A stretch of 64,000 nt of DNA from Anianabacter salinae (GTDB taxonomy: Bacteria > Pseudomonadota > Alphaproteobacteria > Rhodobacterales > Rhodobacteraceae). The notes beneath the pieces were generated by a model. It was not told the DNA's origin and ran no database searches. It saw only the letters and a list, made by a program, of their open reading frames with translations. Both the position numbers and the translations under genes were made by a program. The stretch spans positions 310,001 through 374,000 of the forward strand of contig NZ_JAHQZS010000003.1 of NCBI RefSeq assembly GCF_019061145.1, read 5' to 3'. Of the stretch, positions 19,644 to 27,172 are shown in pieces (the first letter of the stretch is position 1; every line of letters starts with the position of its first letter).

Positions 19644-20779
19644 ACGAGGCCACGTCGAGCGCCTATGAAGACCCCGGCCCGGTCGAGCGCGACTGGTCCG
19701 ACGCGATCTCGTCGGTCGAGGAGATCATCGAGGACGCGCGCAACGGCCGGATGTTCATCCTCGTCGATCACGAGGACCGCGAGAACGAGGGTGATCTTGT
19801 CATCCCCGCGCAGATGGCGACGCCCGATGCGATCAACTTCATGGCGACCCACGGGCGCGGGCTGATCTGCCTGTCGCTGCCGGGCCATCGCATCGACGCT
19901 CTGGGCCTGCCGCTGATGGCCTCGCAGAACTCCTCGCGCCACGAGACCGCGTTCACCGTGTCCATCGAGGCGCGCGAGGGCGTGACGACCGGCATCTCGG
20001 CCCATGACCGCGCGCGCACCGTGTCGGTGGCGATCGACCCCACCAAGGGCGCGCAGGACATCGCCACCCCCGGACACGTCTTTCCGCTGCGCGCGAAAGA
20101 GGGCGGCGTGCTGGTGCGCGCGGGCCATACCGAGGCGGCGGTCGACATCTCGCGGCTGGCGGGGCTGAACCCCGCGGGCGTGATCTGCGAGATCATGAAG
20201 GAAGACGGCGAGATGGCGCGCCTGCCCGATCTCGTGGCCTTCGCGCAGCGCCACGGGCTGAAGATCGGCACGATCAGCGACCTGATCGCCTACCGCCGCC
20301 GCCACGACAACCTTGTGAAGATCACCACAGAACGCACCATCACCAGCGAGTTCGGCGGCGACTGGACACTGCGCATCTACACCGACGAAACCCACGGCTC
20401 GGAACACATCGTGCTGATCAAGGGCGATGTCGACGGCGGCGGGCCGGTGACGGTGCGGATGCACGCGATGGACCCCCTGATGGATGTCGTCGGTCTTGGC
20501 CCGGCGGGCCGAACGGGCGAATTCGGCGCGGCGATGCGCCTGATCGCCGAGGAAGGGCGCGGCGTTCTGGTGCTGCTGCGCGATACCCATTCCAAGATGG
20601 TGTCCGATGACAGCGTGTCGCCGCAGATCCTGCGGCAATACGGGCTGGGTGCTCAGATCCTGTCCTCGCTGGGGCTGTCCGAACTGATCCTGCTGACCAA
20701 CTCGCCGACGCCCAAGGTCGTGGGCCTCGAAGGCTACGGCCTGTCGATCGTCGGCACCCGCAAGATCCCGCTGGAGTGA
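19640..20779 (+). CDS. ribB: 3,4-dihydroxy-2-butanone 4-phosphate synthase with degenerate GTP cyclohydrolase II-like domain (RibBX type)
   Basis: 379 aa. The N-terminal half is DHBP synthase (DHEDRENEGDLV near residues 43-54; THGRGLICL; RAGHTEAAVDISRLAG). The C-terminal half aligns with GTP cyclohydrolase II, but the zinc-binding Cys segment (normally ECLTGD...CDC) reads AMDPLMDVVGLGPAGRTGEF here with no cysteine, so cyclohydrolase activity is very unlikely. This matches RibBX proteins of proteobacteria; an authentic RibA must be encoded elsewhere. The ATG at 19640 follows AAGGAGA and overlaps the previous stop. Confidence 0.92.
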   Translation: MNEATSSAYEDPGPVERDWSDAISSVEEIIEDARNGRMFILVDHEDRENEGDLVIPAQMATPDAINFMATHGRGLICLSLPGHRIDALGLPLMASQNSSRHETAFTVSIEAREGVTTGISAHDRARTVSVAIDPTKGAQDIATPGHVFPLRAKEGGVLVRAGHTEAAVDISRLAGLNPAGVICEIMKEDGEMARLPDLVAFAQRHGLKIGTISDLIAYRRRHDNLVKITTERTITSEFGGDWTLRIYTDETHGSEHIVLIKGDVDGGGPVTVRMHAMDPLMDVVGLGPAGRTGEFGAAMRLIAEEGRGVLVLLRDTHSKMVSDDSVSPQILRQYGLGAQILSSLGLSELILLTNSPTPKVVGLEGYGLSIVGTRKIPLE

Positions 20780-20784
20780 CCGCC

Positions 20785-21333
20785 ATGGCCGGAACCGAGA
20801 CGCACTACACCCTGCCGCTGCCCGCCTTCGACCGCCCGGTAAAGGCGCTGATCGTGGTCGCGCCCTATTACCGCGACATCGCCGACGACCTGATCGCGGG
20901 TGCGGTGGCAACGCTAGAGGCGGCGGGCGCTTCGCATGAGACGGTCGAAGTGCCGGGCGCGCTGGAAATCCCCTCCGCCATCGCGCTGGCGCACCGGTTG
21001 TCGAACTTCGACGCCTATGTCGCGCTTGGCTGTGTGATCCGCGGCGAGACGACGCATTACGAGACGGTGTGCAACGACAGCAGCCGCGCGCTCACGCTGC
21101 TGGGGCTGCAGGGCTGCGCCATCGGCAATGGCATCCTGACGGTCGAGACCCGCGATCAGGCAGTGGTGCGCGCCGCGCCCGGCGATCAGGACAAGGGTGG
21201 CGGCGCGGCGGCGGCGGCCTTGCATCTGGTCGCGCTGTCGCGCAAATGGGGCCGCCAGACCCGCGGCGTCGGCTTCAAGCCGTCAGAGACCTACCAGATC
21301 GCGGGTGATCCCGAAGGACCGACCACCGCATGA
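20785..21333 (+). CDS. ribH: 6,7-dimethyl-8-ribityllumazine synthase
   Basis: Penultimate step of riboflavin synthesis, 182 aa. Signatures: VVAPYYRDIADDLIAGA, VPGALEIPSAI, and LGCVIRGETTHYETVC with the catalytic His. A GTG at 20776 overlaps the previous stop, but the ATG at 20785 has GGAG at a good distance and is preferred. The stop overlaps the nusB ATG. Confidence 0.96.
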   Translation: MAGTETHYTLPLPAFDRPVKALIVVAPYYRDIADDLIAGAVATLEAAGASHETVEVPGALEIPSAIALAHRLSNFDAYVALGCVIRGETTHYETVCNDSSRALTLLGLQGCAIGNGILTVETRDQAVVRAAPGDQDKGGGAAAAALHLVALSRKWGRQTRGVGFKPSETYQIAGDPEGPTTA

Positions 21334-21800
21334 CTGACACCAAGGCCCCCACATCGCGCCAGATGCGCTCTGCCGCGCGGCTTTACGCCGTGCAGGCGCT
21401 GTTCCAGATGGAGCATTCGGGCCAATCGGCCGACGCGGTCCTGCGCGAGTTCGAGGATCACCGCCTCGGCGCGCGCTACGGCGACGACGAATACGCCGAA
21501 GGTGACCTCGACCTGTTCCGCAGGCTCGTGGGCTCGGCCGTGAACTGGCAGGGCACTATCGACCAGGCTACGGACCGCGCCTTGGTCGAGAAATGGCCGA
21601 TCGCCCGTATCGACCCGACGCTGCGGGCGCTGTTCCGCGCCGCGGGCGCCGAGCTGCGCGACGGCGAAGCGCCGCCAAAGGTGGTGATCTCGGAATTCGT
21701 GGACGTGGCCAAGGCGTTCTTCCCCGACGGGCGCGAGCCGAAATTCGTGAACGCCGTGCTCGACCACATGGCGCGAGAGATGCGGCCCGAGGCGTTCTGA
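21330..21800 (+). CDS. nusB: Transcription antitermination factor NusB
   Basis: 156-aa NusB: binds boxA RNA with NusE (S10) for rRNA antitermination. Signatures are RSAARLYAVQALFQME at the N-terminus and PPKVVISEFVDVAKAF...PKFVNAVLDHMA at the C-terminus. The ribH-nusB coupling by ATGA overlap is classic. The rib operon ends here; strong hairpins and repeat copy B follow. Confidence 0.97.
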   Translation: MTDTKAPTSRQMRSAARLYAVQALFQMEHSGQSADAVLREFEDHRLGARYGDDEYAEGDLDLFRRLVGSAVNWQGTIDQATDRALVEKWPIARIDPTLRALFRAAGAELRDGEAPPKVVISEFVDVAKAFFPDGREPKFVNAVLDHMAREMRPEAF

Positions 21801-21808
21801 ACCGGTTT

Positions 21809-21854
21809 CCCCGCGCTTCGCGCGGGGACCGAGCCGGGGGGCTTTGCCCCCCGG
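21809..21854. terminator. Two tandem GC hairpins after nusB
   Basis: CCCCGCGC-TTC-GCGCGGGG (21809-21827) and CCGGGGGGC-TTT-GCCCCCCGG (21834-21854), both perfect. They lie between nusB and the convergent gene at 22014 and would work in both directions. Confidence 0.65.
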
Positions 21855-21862
21855 ACCCCCCA

Positions 21863-21996
21863 GAGGTATTTCCGGACCAAAGATGATCAGCGCGGCGCCT
21901 TTTCCATCTTTGGTCGCGAAATACTCGGGAGAGCGCGAGAGGGAACGTCTCGCACGCCGAGTAGCGGGCTCAATGCCCGCAAGCGGCGTTCCCCCG
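21863..21996. repeat. Intergenic structured repeat, copy B (two facing halves)
   Basis: GAGGTATTT...ACCAAAGATG (21863-21885) faces CATCTTTGGT...GAAATACTC (from 21905). The right half continues through hairpins GCGAGA/TCTCGC and GCGGGC-TCAAT-GCCCGC to GTTCCCCC. It matches the reverse complement of copy A and is almost identical to the right half of copy C, but several stem pairs differ in a compensated way. It sits between convergent genes. Confidence 0.8.
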
Positions 21997-22013
21997 GATC
22001 ACCGGCAAGTGCA

Positions 22014-22775
22014 TTAAGCCTCTGGCGTGACGATGCCGTAGTCGCGCAATTCGTCCTGGACGAGAATGTAGATCTCGCCGGGAGGCGTGGCGAGGGAATG
22101 GCGCATCAGGCGCAGGTCGATGCCCATGTCATCGAGATACTCCACAACCTCGGCCTGGCCGCGCTGGATGCTTTCCACTGCCATGAAGGCGGGAAGCACG
22201 GTGCTCTCTCCGAAATAATGCTGGTGCACGCCGACAAATGCGTCCGGAGCGACGCGGCGCACGGCGCCCCCCGACAGGATGTAGGGGCAGGCGGACAGGC
22301 AGACCGCCCCGGCGACAAGCTCCGTTGCGATGCCCGCCTCGCGGATCGCGCGGCCGATTGTCAGCGCGTCGGCTACTGATCCGCCCGGGCTGTCCAGCCG
22401 CAGCGCCGTGACTTCCTCTTGCAGCGCCAGCCAGTCCGTGAAGCGCTCGGCATCGCCGGGCGCGATCTGGCCCCATATCTCGAATCCCTCTGCCGCACCG
22501 CCGTCGAACTGCAGCCGCGACGGCATCTCGCGGCTGGCGGGCACGCCGGTGCGGGACGGGTCCGCGGGCAGGGTGGGCCGATCGGCGGGATCGTAGCGGC
22601 GGGTCTGGTCGCCGGGGCGCACGGTTTCGGTCAGGCGCGGCGCATCGGGGCCGGGGACAAGACGCGGCAACAGGCTGCCGACATCGCCCGCCACGAGGAT
22701 CGCGGCGATGCCGAGCTGCACCGCGAGGATCGCCTTGATCGCGCCTCCCGCGCTGATGCGGTCAGCGATCGCCAT
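22014..22775 (-). CDS. ClpP-fold serine protease-like protein, membrane-anchored
   Basis: 253 aa. The N-terminal hydrophobic helix (residues 13-35) suggests a signal anchor. The C-terminal half has the ClpP/crotonase-like layout of COG3904-type proteins: LRLDSPGGSVADALTIGRAI, then CLSACPYILSGG (candidate nucleophile Ser in SAC) and VGVHQHYFG (candidate His). The partner or substrate is unknown. The start overlaps the end of the upstream gene by 14 bp on the same strand, so the two are probably co-expressed. Confidence 0.7.
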   Translation of the reverse strand: MAIADRISAGGAIKAILAVQLGIAAILVAGDVGSLLPRLVPGPDAPRLTETVRPGDQTRRYDPADRPTLPADPSRTGVPASREMPSRLQFDGGAAEGFEIWGQIAPGDAERFTDWLALQEEVTALRLDSPGGSVADALTIGRAIREAGIATELVAGAVCLSACPYILSGGAVRRVAPDAFVGVHQHYFGESTVLPAFMAVESIQRGQAEVVEYLDDMGIDLRLMRHSLATPPGEIYILVQDELRDYGIVTPEA

Positions 22776-24066
22776 CGCCTGCGGCCTTCAGCTTGGCGAC
22801 ACTGGCGGGGCTTGCGGCGCCGCTATCGAGGTGTTTCGGCTCGTGTCCCAGCGCCGCCTCGACATCACGGATTGCGGTCAGGGCGGCGCGCAGTTCCGCC
22901 ATCGTCAGCGTGTTCTCGGGCCCGACATGGCCGCGCCCGGACCGGATCGCAGCCTGGGTGATCGCGACGATGAAGACAAGGACCGCCGGCAGCAGGTCGA
23001 TGGCGATGGCGCCCGCCCAGCTGGGCACGAAGTTGCGCGCATAGAGGATCACCGCATCCGCCGCGGAGATCGGCGTATAGGTGATGTCCTGCGGCGCCTC
23101 CATCGCCATCACGTCCTGCGCGGCGGATTGCAGCGTGGCGGCGCGGGCGGACAGCGCCTCGAGCACCGAGGCGAGCGTGGCGTCCTGCGCCGCGCGGATA
23201 TCGGACTGGCCGCTGAACTCCGGCAGGATCACCGAGGCCGAGAGGTCAGCGGCGGCGCGGTCGACAAGGGGTGCGACGGACAACTGGCGCAACTCGGTGA
23301 TGATCCCGGCGAGGCGCACGGTTTCCTCGGAGAACGCGACAGAGCGCGCCTCGACCGGGCCGGGTTCCACCGTCAGCGACCGCATCCGGCTGAGGATCGC
23401 GTTGCCCTCGTCAAAGGCGGTCTCGACGGCGGGGCCTTGCGCCGCGATCTGGGCCTCGAGCGCGGCCAATTCCTCGGACTTCTGGCGGAGCACGCGGAAC
23501 ACCGCGCCGCGCCCCGCAAGGCCCGACAGGTTGCCGGTCGCCTCCTGCTCCGACAGGTCCTCGAACCCCTGGCGCACGCGGGCGACGTCGCGTTCAAGCC
23601 CCTGCGCTGTCACGGCGATGGTATGGGCACGCTCCAGCGAGCCCTGATAGTCCTGTACGGTGCGCGCAAGGTGCTGTTCCACCGCTGCCGAACCCGCCAG
23701 GGCGGCGGCGTTCAGCCAGGATGACATCGCGATGATCGCCAGCGATCCCAGCGCCATCGTCGCCGCAAGGCCCATCCGTGCGCCCGCCGTACGGACCGCG
23801 GGGAACAGGCGCATCAGGTAGGACCAGAACACGAAGATGCCGACCGAAACCGCGATGGAATAGGCCATCGCAGCGAACACCGACAGCGCGCCGGTGTCGT
23901 CCAGCAGCGACGAGACGCCGAGGTATGTGTAGATGCCCGACGCGACCGCCAGCACCGCCAGCGCGGCCGAGGTGAAGCTGTCGAGCCAGCCGAGATGACC
24001 CTCGAGCTCTTGCGCATAGCGCACGCCTTGCGCCTCTTCGCGCGTCAGTCTGGTGTCGTCGGACAT
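22762..24066 (-). CDS. Membrane protein with long helical periplasmic segment, function unknown
   Basis: 434 aa. Three hydrophobic segments near the N-terminus (about residues 28-50, 60-82 and 93-115), a long Ala/Glu-rich helical stretch predicted to form coiled coil (about 125-330; EQHLARTVQDYQGSLERAH, EELAALEAQIAAQGP), then another membrane helix (about 360-385, WAGAIAIDLLPAVLVFIVAI). The topology resembles DUF4407-like or mechanosensor-like proteins, but I do not recognise a family. The ATG at 24066 follows GGGAGAG. First gene of a pair with the ClpP-like gene. Confidence 0.6.
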   Translation of the reverse strand: MSDDTRLTREEAQGVRYAQELEGHLGWLDSFTSAALAVLAVASGIYTYLGVSSLLDDTGALSVFAAMAYSIAVSVGIFVFWSYLMRLFPAVRTAGARMGLAATMALGSLAIIAMSSWLNAAALAGSAAVEQHLARTVQDYQGSLERAHTIAVTAQGLERDVARVRQGFEDLSEQEATGNLSGLAGRGAVFRVLRQKSEELAALEAQIAAQGPAVETAFDEGNAILSRMRSLTVEPGPVEARSVAFSEETVRLAGIITELRQLSVAPLVDRAAADLSASVILPEFSGQSDIRAAQDATLASVLEALSARAATLQSAAQDVMAMEAPQDITYTPISAADAVILYARNFVPSWAGAIAIDLLPAVLVFIVAITQAAIRSGRGHVGPENTLTMAELRAALTAIRDVEAALGHEPKHLDSGAASPASVAKLKAAGDGDR

Positions 24067-24220
24067 GGCACTCTCCCCCGGGGCATTCGTGGGAACATGG
24101 TATCGCCGCGCGCCGCTTCCAAGGAAAGGGCCCTGCGGCCGGGCGGTTCCCCGCCACCCGGGAAATAACGCCTTGGCGGCCTTCCCGCTCACACTAATGT
24201 CAGCAGAAAGGGGAAAACCG

Positions 24221-24535
24221 ATGCCGGATCTCGTGAGACTCTACCTTCGGCAGACCTTGACCGGATTCGGGGTGTCGGCGCTGTTTGTCGCCGCGCTTCT
24301 GGTGCTGGATGTCGCCGGGCTTGGATCGCTCGTGGCGCGCAGCGCCGATGGCCCGCTCGCGGTCGGCCTAGTGTGGCTGTTCAACGGAATCGTGTTCTCG
24401 GGCGTGCAGTTCGGCATCGCGGTGATGTCCATGGCCGAGCGCGAAGGCCCCCCGCGCAATGGCGGTTCCCGGCTGGGCGTGCCCGTTCCGGTGCGTGTGG
24501 ACAGCGGTGTGGAGGTGCGGCGGGACCACCACTAA
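24221..24535 (+). CDS. Small membrane protein, function unknown
   Basis: 104 aa with two hydrophobic helices (about residues 11-33 and 46-68) and a charged C-terminal tail ending RVDSGVEVRRDHH. The ATG at 24221 is preceded by AAAGGGG. It is divergent from the 24066 gene. Not recognised. Confidence 0.6.
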   Translation: MPDLVRLYLRQTLTGFGVSALFVAALLVLDVAGLGSLVARSADGPLAVGLVWLFNGIVFSGVQFGIAVMSMAEREGPPRNGGSRLGVPVPVRVDSGVEVRRDHH

Positions 24536-24540
24536 CGTTG

Positions 24541-24705
24541 AGGCAACTAATTCCCGAGAGCCTGTGTGAACAGGTGGGCGCCAGGTAACGAAGCCAGGAC
24601 CTCGCCAGAGCCAGCTCCCTCGAGAGTGATTAAGGCCACTGGAATTTGACCTCGTCACGGGAAGGGCAGTGCCCGCCACCCCGCTACCTAAGCCGCGCGG
24701 GGACG
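24541..24705 (+). other. Structured intergenic segment upstream of mmcB (possible ncRNA)
   Basis: The 244-bp gap holds several perfect pairings: CCTGT-GTGA-ACAGG (24561-24574), AGGT/ACCT inside GGCG/CGCC (about 24578-24605), GGGC-AGT-GCCC near 24664, and a long-range TTCCCG (24551)/CGGGAA (24658) closure. GGTAACGAAGCC, GCCACTG and GGGAAGG resemble cobalamin riboswitch core blocks, but the B12 box is missing and mmcB is not a B12 gene. It may be an independent small RNA. Confidence 0.3.
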
Positions 24706-24744
24706 TCCGGCAAGGGGGCACGCGACAGCGGCCGCGCGCGGGGC

Positions 24745-24773
24745 TTGCATTTTGTTCACGTATTGTTCATCTT
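24745..24773 (+). promoter_or_regulatory. Probable SOS (LexA) box at the mmcB promoter
   Basis: GTTC, exactly 7 bp, GTTC at 24754-24768, just after a TTGCAT -35-like hexamer (24745-24750) and 12 bp before the mmcB start. GTTC-N7-GTTC is the direct-repeat LexA site known from Rhodobacter, and mmcB is an SOS gene in Caulobacter. Confidence 0.65.
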
Positions 24774-24779
24774 TGCCTC

Positions 24780-25247
24780 ATGCCCGATGACCTGTCACGT
24801 CCGCAGCCCCGTCCCGGCCAGCTTCTGGCGCGGGGGGTGTGCCGCCACCTTCTCAGCCATGACTTCGTTACGGTCGAGGAACTGACCCCAGCGCCGGGCT
24901 TGCGGGTCGATGTGATGGCGCTTGGGCCGAAGGGCGAGATCTGGGTGGTCGAGTGCAAGTCGAGCCGCGCCGATTTCATGTCGGACGGCAAATGGCAGGG
25001 CTATCTTGAATGGTGCGACCGATATTTCTGGGCGGTCGACGATGCCTTTCCGGTCGACCTGTTGCCGGACGGGACCGGGCTTATCATTGCCGATGCCTAT
25101 GACGCCGAGATCCTGCGCATGGCGCCCGAGCACAAGCTGGCCGCGCCGCGCCGCAAGGTGATGGTGCAGAAATTCGCCCGCCACGCCGCGCTGCGCTGGC
25201 AGGCGGCGCGCGATCCGGACGGCGCCGTGTGGGACGGGTTGGCGTAG
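24780..25247 (+). CDS. mmcB: MmcB family DNA repair protein
   Basis: 155 aa, MmcB family, implicated in resistance to mitomycin C in Caulobacter. A PD-(D/E)xK nuclease-like core is visible: RVDVMALGPKGEIWVVECKSS (Asp, then Glu-x-Lys) followed by FMSDGKWQGYLEWCDRYFWAV. The ATG at 24780 lacks a clear Shine-Dalgarno and sits very close to the promoter, so the mRNA may have a short or absent leader. Preceded by a probable SOS box. Confidence 0.88.
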   Translation: MPDDLSRPQPRPGQLLARGVCRHLLSHDFVTVEELTPAPGLRVDVMALGPKGEIWVVECKSSRADFMSDGKWQGYLEWCDRYFWAVDDAFPVDLLPDGTGLIIADAYDAEILRMAPEHKLAAPRRKVMVQKFARHAALRWQAARDPDGAVWDGLA

Positions 25248-25253
25248 GCCGCC

Positions 25254-25451
25254 CTACTTGCGCGCCGGCATCTTGCGCGCGATCGCGGCGGCGGCGCGGA
25301 TTTCCTCGGCGATTTCCTCGGCCTCTTCCGGATCGAAATCCAAGGGCAGGTCGATGCCGCCATCCGCCTCGACATAGATGCGCACCATGCCTTCGGTCGT
25401 CGGGCCGATCTGCAGATTGGCCGAGACGTCGCTTTGCTTGTTGATGCTCAT
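25254..25451 (-). CDS. DUF6324 family protein
   Basis: 65 aa, highly acidic C-terminal helix (DPEEAEEIAEEIRAAAAIARK). The pattern INKQSDVSANLQIGPTTEGMVRIYVEA matches a small protein found throughout Rhodobacteraceae (DUF6324). Function unknown. AAGGGG stands 6 nt before the ATG. Convergent with mmcB. Confidence 0.85.
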   Translation of the reverse strand: MSINKQSDVSANLQIGPTTEGMVRIYVEADGGIDLPLDFDPEEAEEIAEEIRAAAAIARKMPARK

Positions 25452-25517
25452 GTCAGACCCCTTGACGTTTGCCGAGGTGAGTTAGACGGTCATACCCGCC
25501 TGCACAAGGGGAAGGCC

Positions 25518-26021
25518 ATGACCGACTTTGCGGCGGGCGCCTTGCCCGACATCCTGCTGCGCGACCTTGAGACGGGCGATGCGGGCTGGTTGATCCAGCG
25601 CCACGCCGAGCTGTATGCCCGCGACGAAGGCTTTGACCAGAGCTTCGAGGCGCTGGTGGCCGAGATCCTTGCCGACTTCATCCGCAACCGCCGCCCGCAG
25701 GAACGGGCCTGGATCGCGGTGCGGGACGGGCAGCGGCTGGGGTCGGTGTTCTGCGTGCGGCAGGACGACGAGACGGCCAAACTGCGGCTGTTCCTGCTGG
25801 AACCCGAGGCGCGTGGGCAGGGGCTTGGTCGCAGGTTGCTGGAGGCCTGCATCGACCATGCGCGCGCCCAGGGCTTTCGCAAGCTGGTGCTGTGGACCCA
25901 CGCGTCGCACCGGGCCGCCTGCGCGCTCTACGCGGCGCGCGGCTTCGTTCTGACCGCATCGACGGCCAAGGTGTCGTTCGGCGTGCCGGTGGTCGAACAA
26001 AGCTGGGAACTTGCGCTCTGA
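25518..26021 (+). CDS. GNAT family N-acetyltransferase
   Basis: 167 aa with the acetyl-CoA binding motif RGQGLGRRLLEACIDHAR (motif A) and a C-terminal LYAARGFVL (motif B). The sequence order DAGWLIQRHAELYARDEGFD...SVFCVRQ resembles the GNAT domain found alone or fused to MarR regulators. Substrate unknown. ATG at 25518 after GGGGAAGG. An 18-bp piece of this gene (25844-25861) recurs upstream of the second tRNA-His. Confidence 0.9.
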   Translation: MTDFAAGALPDILLRDLETGDAGWLIQRHAELYARDEGFDQSFEALVAEILADFIRNRRPQERAWIAVRDGQRLGSVFCVRQDDETAKLRLFLLEPEARGQGLGRRLLEACIDHARAQGFRKLVLWTHASHRAACALYAARGFVLTASTAKVSFGVPVVEQSWELAL

Positions 26022-26026
26022 GGGTC

Positions 26027-26055
26027 TTGCATTCGCAGGGGCAGGGCGCTATCCC
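26027..26055 (+). promoter_or_regulatory. Promoter of the first tRNA-His gene
   Basis: TTGCAT, 17-bp spacer, TATCCC; the -10 ends 11 bp before the mature tRNA 5' end. In the second copy the -10 block is kept but the -35 is replaced by an unrelated sequence. Confidence 0.6.
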
Positions 26056-26065
26056 GCCCGCCAGT

Positions 26066-26142
26066 GCCGCCTTAGCTCAGTTGGTTAGAGCGCTGGATTG
26101 TGGATCCAGAGGTCCCCTGTTCAAGCCAGGGAGGCGGTACCA
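26066..26142 (+). tRNA. tRNA-His (GTG anticodon)
   Basis: 77 nt with CCA encoded. Acceptor stem GCCGCCT/AGGCGGT (one G-U pair), D arm, anticodon stem CTGGA/TCCAG with loop TTGTGGA (anticodon GTG), T arm CCCTG/CAGGG with TTCAAGC. The base before position 1 is T, so no G-1 is encoded, and the discriminator is A73. This combination marks the alphaproteobacterial group whose histidyl-tRNA synthetase does not need G-1. Confidence 0.97.
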
Positions 26143-26275
26143 TCAAATCGATCGTCCACCGCAGAACAAACTTCTGGCTCCGGACATTTGTCTCGGAGTT
26201 ATCTCGTAACAAGGATGGCCTAGCTTTTCTCCAGGCGATCACAGGCGCGTGAACGTCTCGGCATCAATCGGGTCA

Positions 26276-26941
26276 CTAGCGGTACCACAGCGTGGCTCCG
26301 CGAGAGCTTTTGAAACGCCCGCCGCCGAGGTCATAGTAGGTGCTACAGATCGCCTGTCCGTTGTTGCTGCTGCGATACTGGCTGCAGATCGCATTTCCAT
26401 TGATCCACCAGCGTCCCTCGTCGGTCGGTTGATTGTTGACCCCTGTTACTATCACTCCGTTGGCATGGAAGCGCGCCATCTTTACCGTGGTCTCGCCATC
26501 AATCTGAAAGTAGAAACGGTGACCCGCAATTCGGGACTGAAGATCGGCTGCGGTCATTGCCCTTGTCGCACCGGTCGAGCCTTGCGGAGCCGCGGCTGAA
26601 ATCGTGCTACAGGTCGTCTGACCGCCGGGGGTTTCCCGGATCGTTGTGTCGAACCTGCCCGGCGGGGCCTTGCAAAAGCTCCAGTTCACGGTTCCGGTTG
26701 CGCTGAGGGACCCGATCCGACCCGGCTTGATGCCGTGTGGGACTTCGCAGGGATATCTCTGTTGCGCACGGGATCGGCAGTTGAGTTGGTCATTGTATAG
26801 GACGACCACGAAGGTCCCGCAGCCGTTGTACAACTCGGCGACGCCATGCGCCTGGTTGCGCAGCGAGAGGCACGCCTGAGCGGCGCTGGCATTCAGGGCG
26901 GTCAAAACGAGGACCGCTGCCCAAAGGATCGAATTGTGCAT
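26276..26941 (-). CDS. Secreted cysteine-rich protein of unknown function
   Basis: 221 aa with a signal peptide (MHNSILWAAVLVLTALNASAAQA). Several cysteines (ACLSLRNQ, NGCGTFVV, LNCRSRAQ, SFCKAPP, TTCST) suggest disulfides. A C-terminal region after residue 130 (MTAADLQSRIAGHRFYFQI ... GRWWINGNAICSQY) looks like a separate beta-rich domain. Not recognised. Less GC-biased codons than neighbouring genes and a position between two tRNA-His copies suggest horizontal origin. Confidence 0.65.
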   Translation of the reverse strand: MHNSILWAAVLVLTALNASAAQACLSLRNQAHGVAELYNGCGTFVVVLYNDQLNCRSRAQQRYPCEVPHGIKPGRIGSLSATGTVNWSFCKAPPGRFDTTIRETPGGQTTCSTISAAAPQGSTGATRAMTAADLQSRIAGHRFYFQIDGETTVKMARFHANGVIVTGVNNQPTDEGRWWINGNAICSQYRSSNNGQAICSTYYDLGGGRFKSSRGATLWYR

Positions 26942-27172
26942 CGTGGCTCGCAAGAAGCCCTCACATTTCTTAAGCGTCAGGCCGGCCTCGCTGGAGGACG
27001 CACAAGCTGCCATGGGAAATAAGCCATCTCGCGCGGTCCGGACGTCAAGAAAATTCTGTCTGCTGGAATGGTCGAAAGTACCTCAGCCCGTGAAACCGGG
27101 GAGGCCTCAGGTCGATATCGCGCGACGAGGTGGGTGGCGCGCCATCGTTGCGCGAAGGGATCAGGAGTTGCG

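Noticed and set aside
24635-24665. Cobalamin riboswitch
   Set aside because: GCCACTG and GGGAAGG occur with plausible spacing, but the B12 box and the 5' GGGAA block are missing and the downstream gene is a DNA repair gene. Kept only as an unassigned structured segment.
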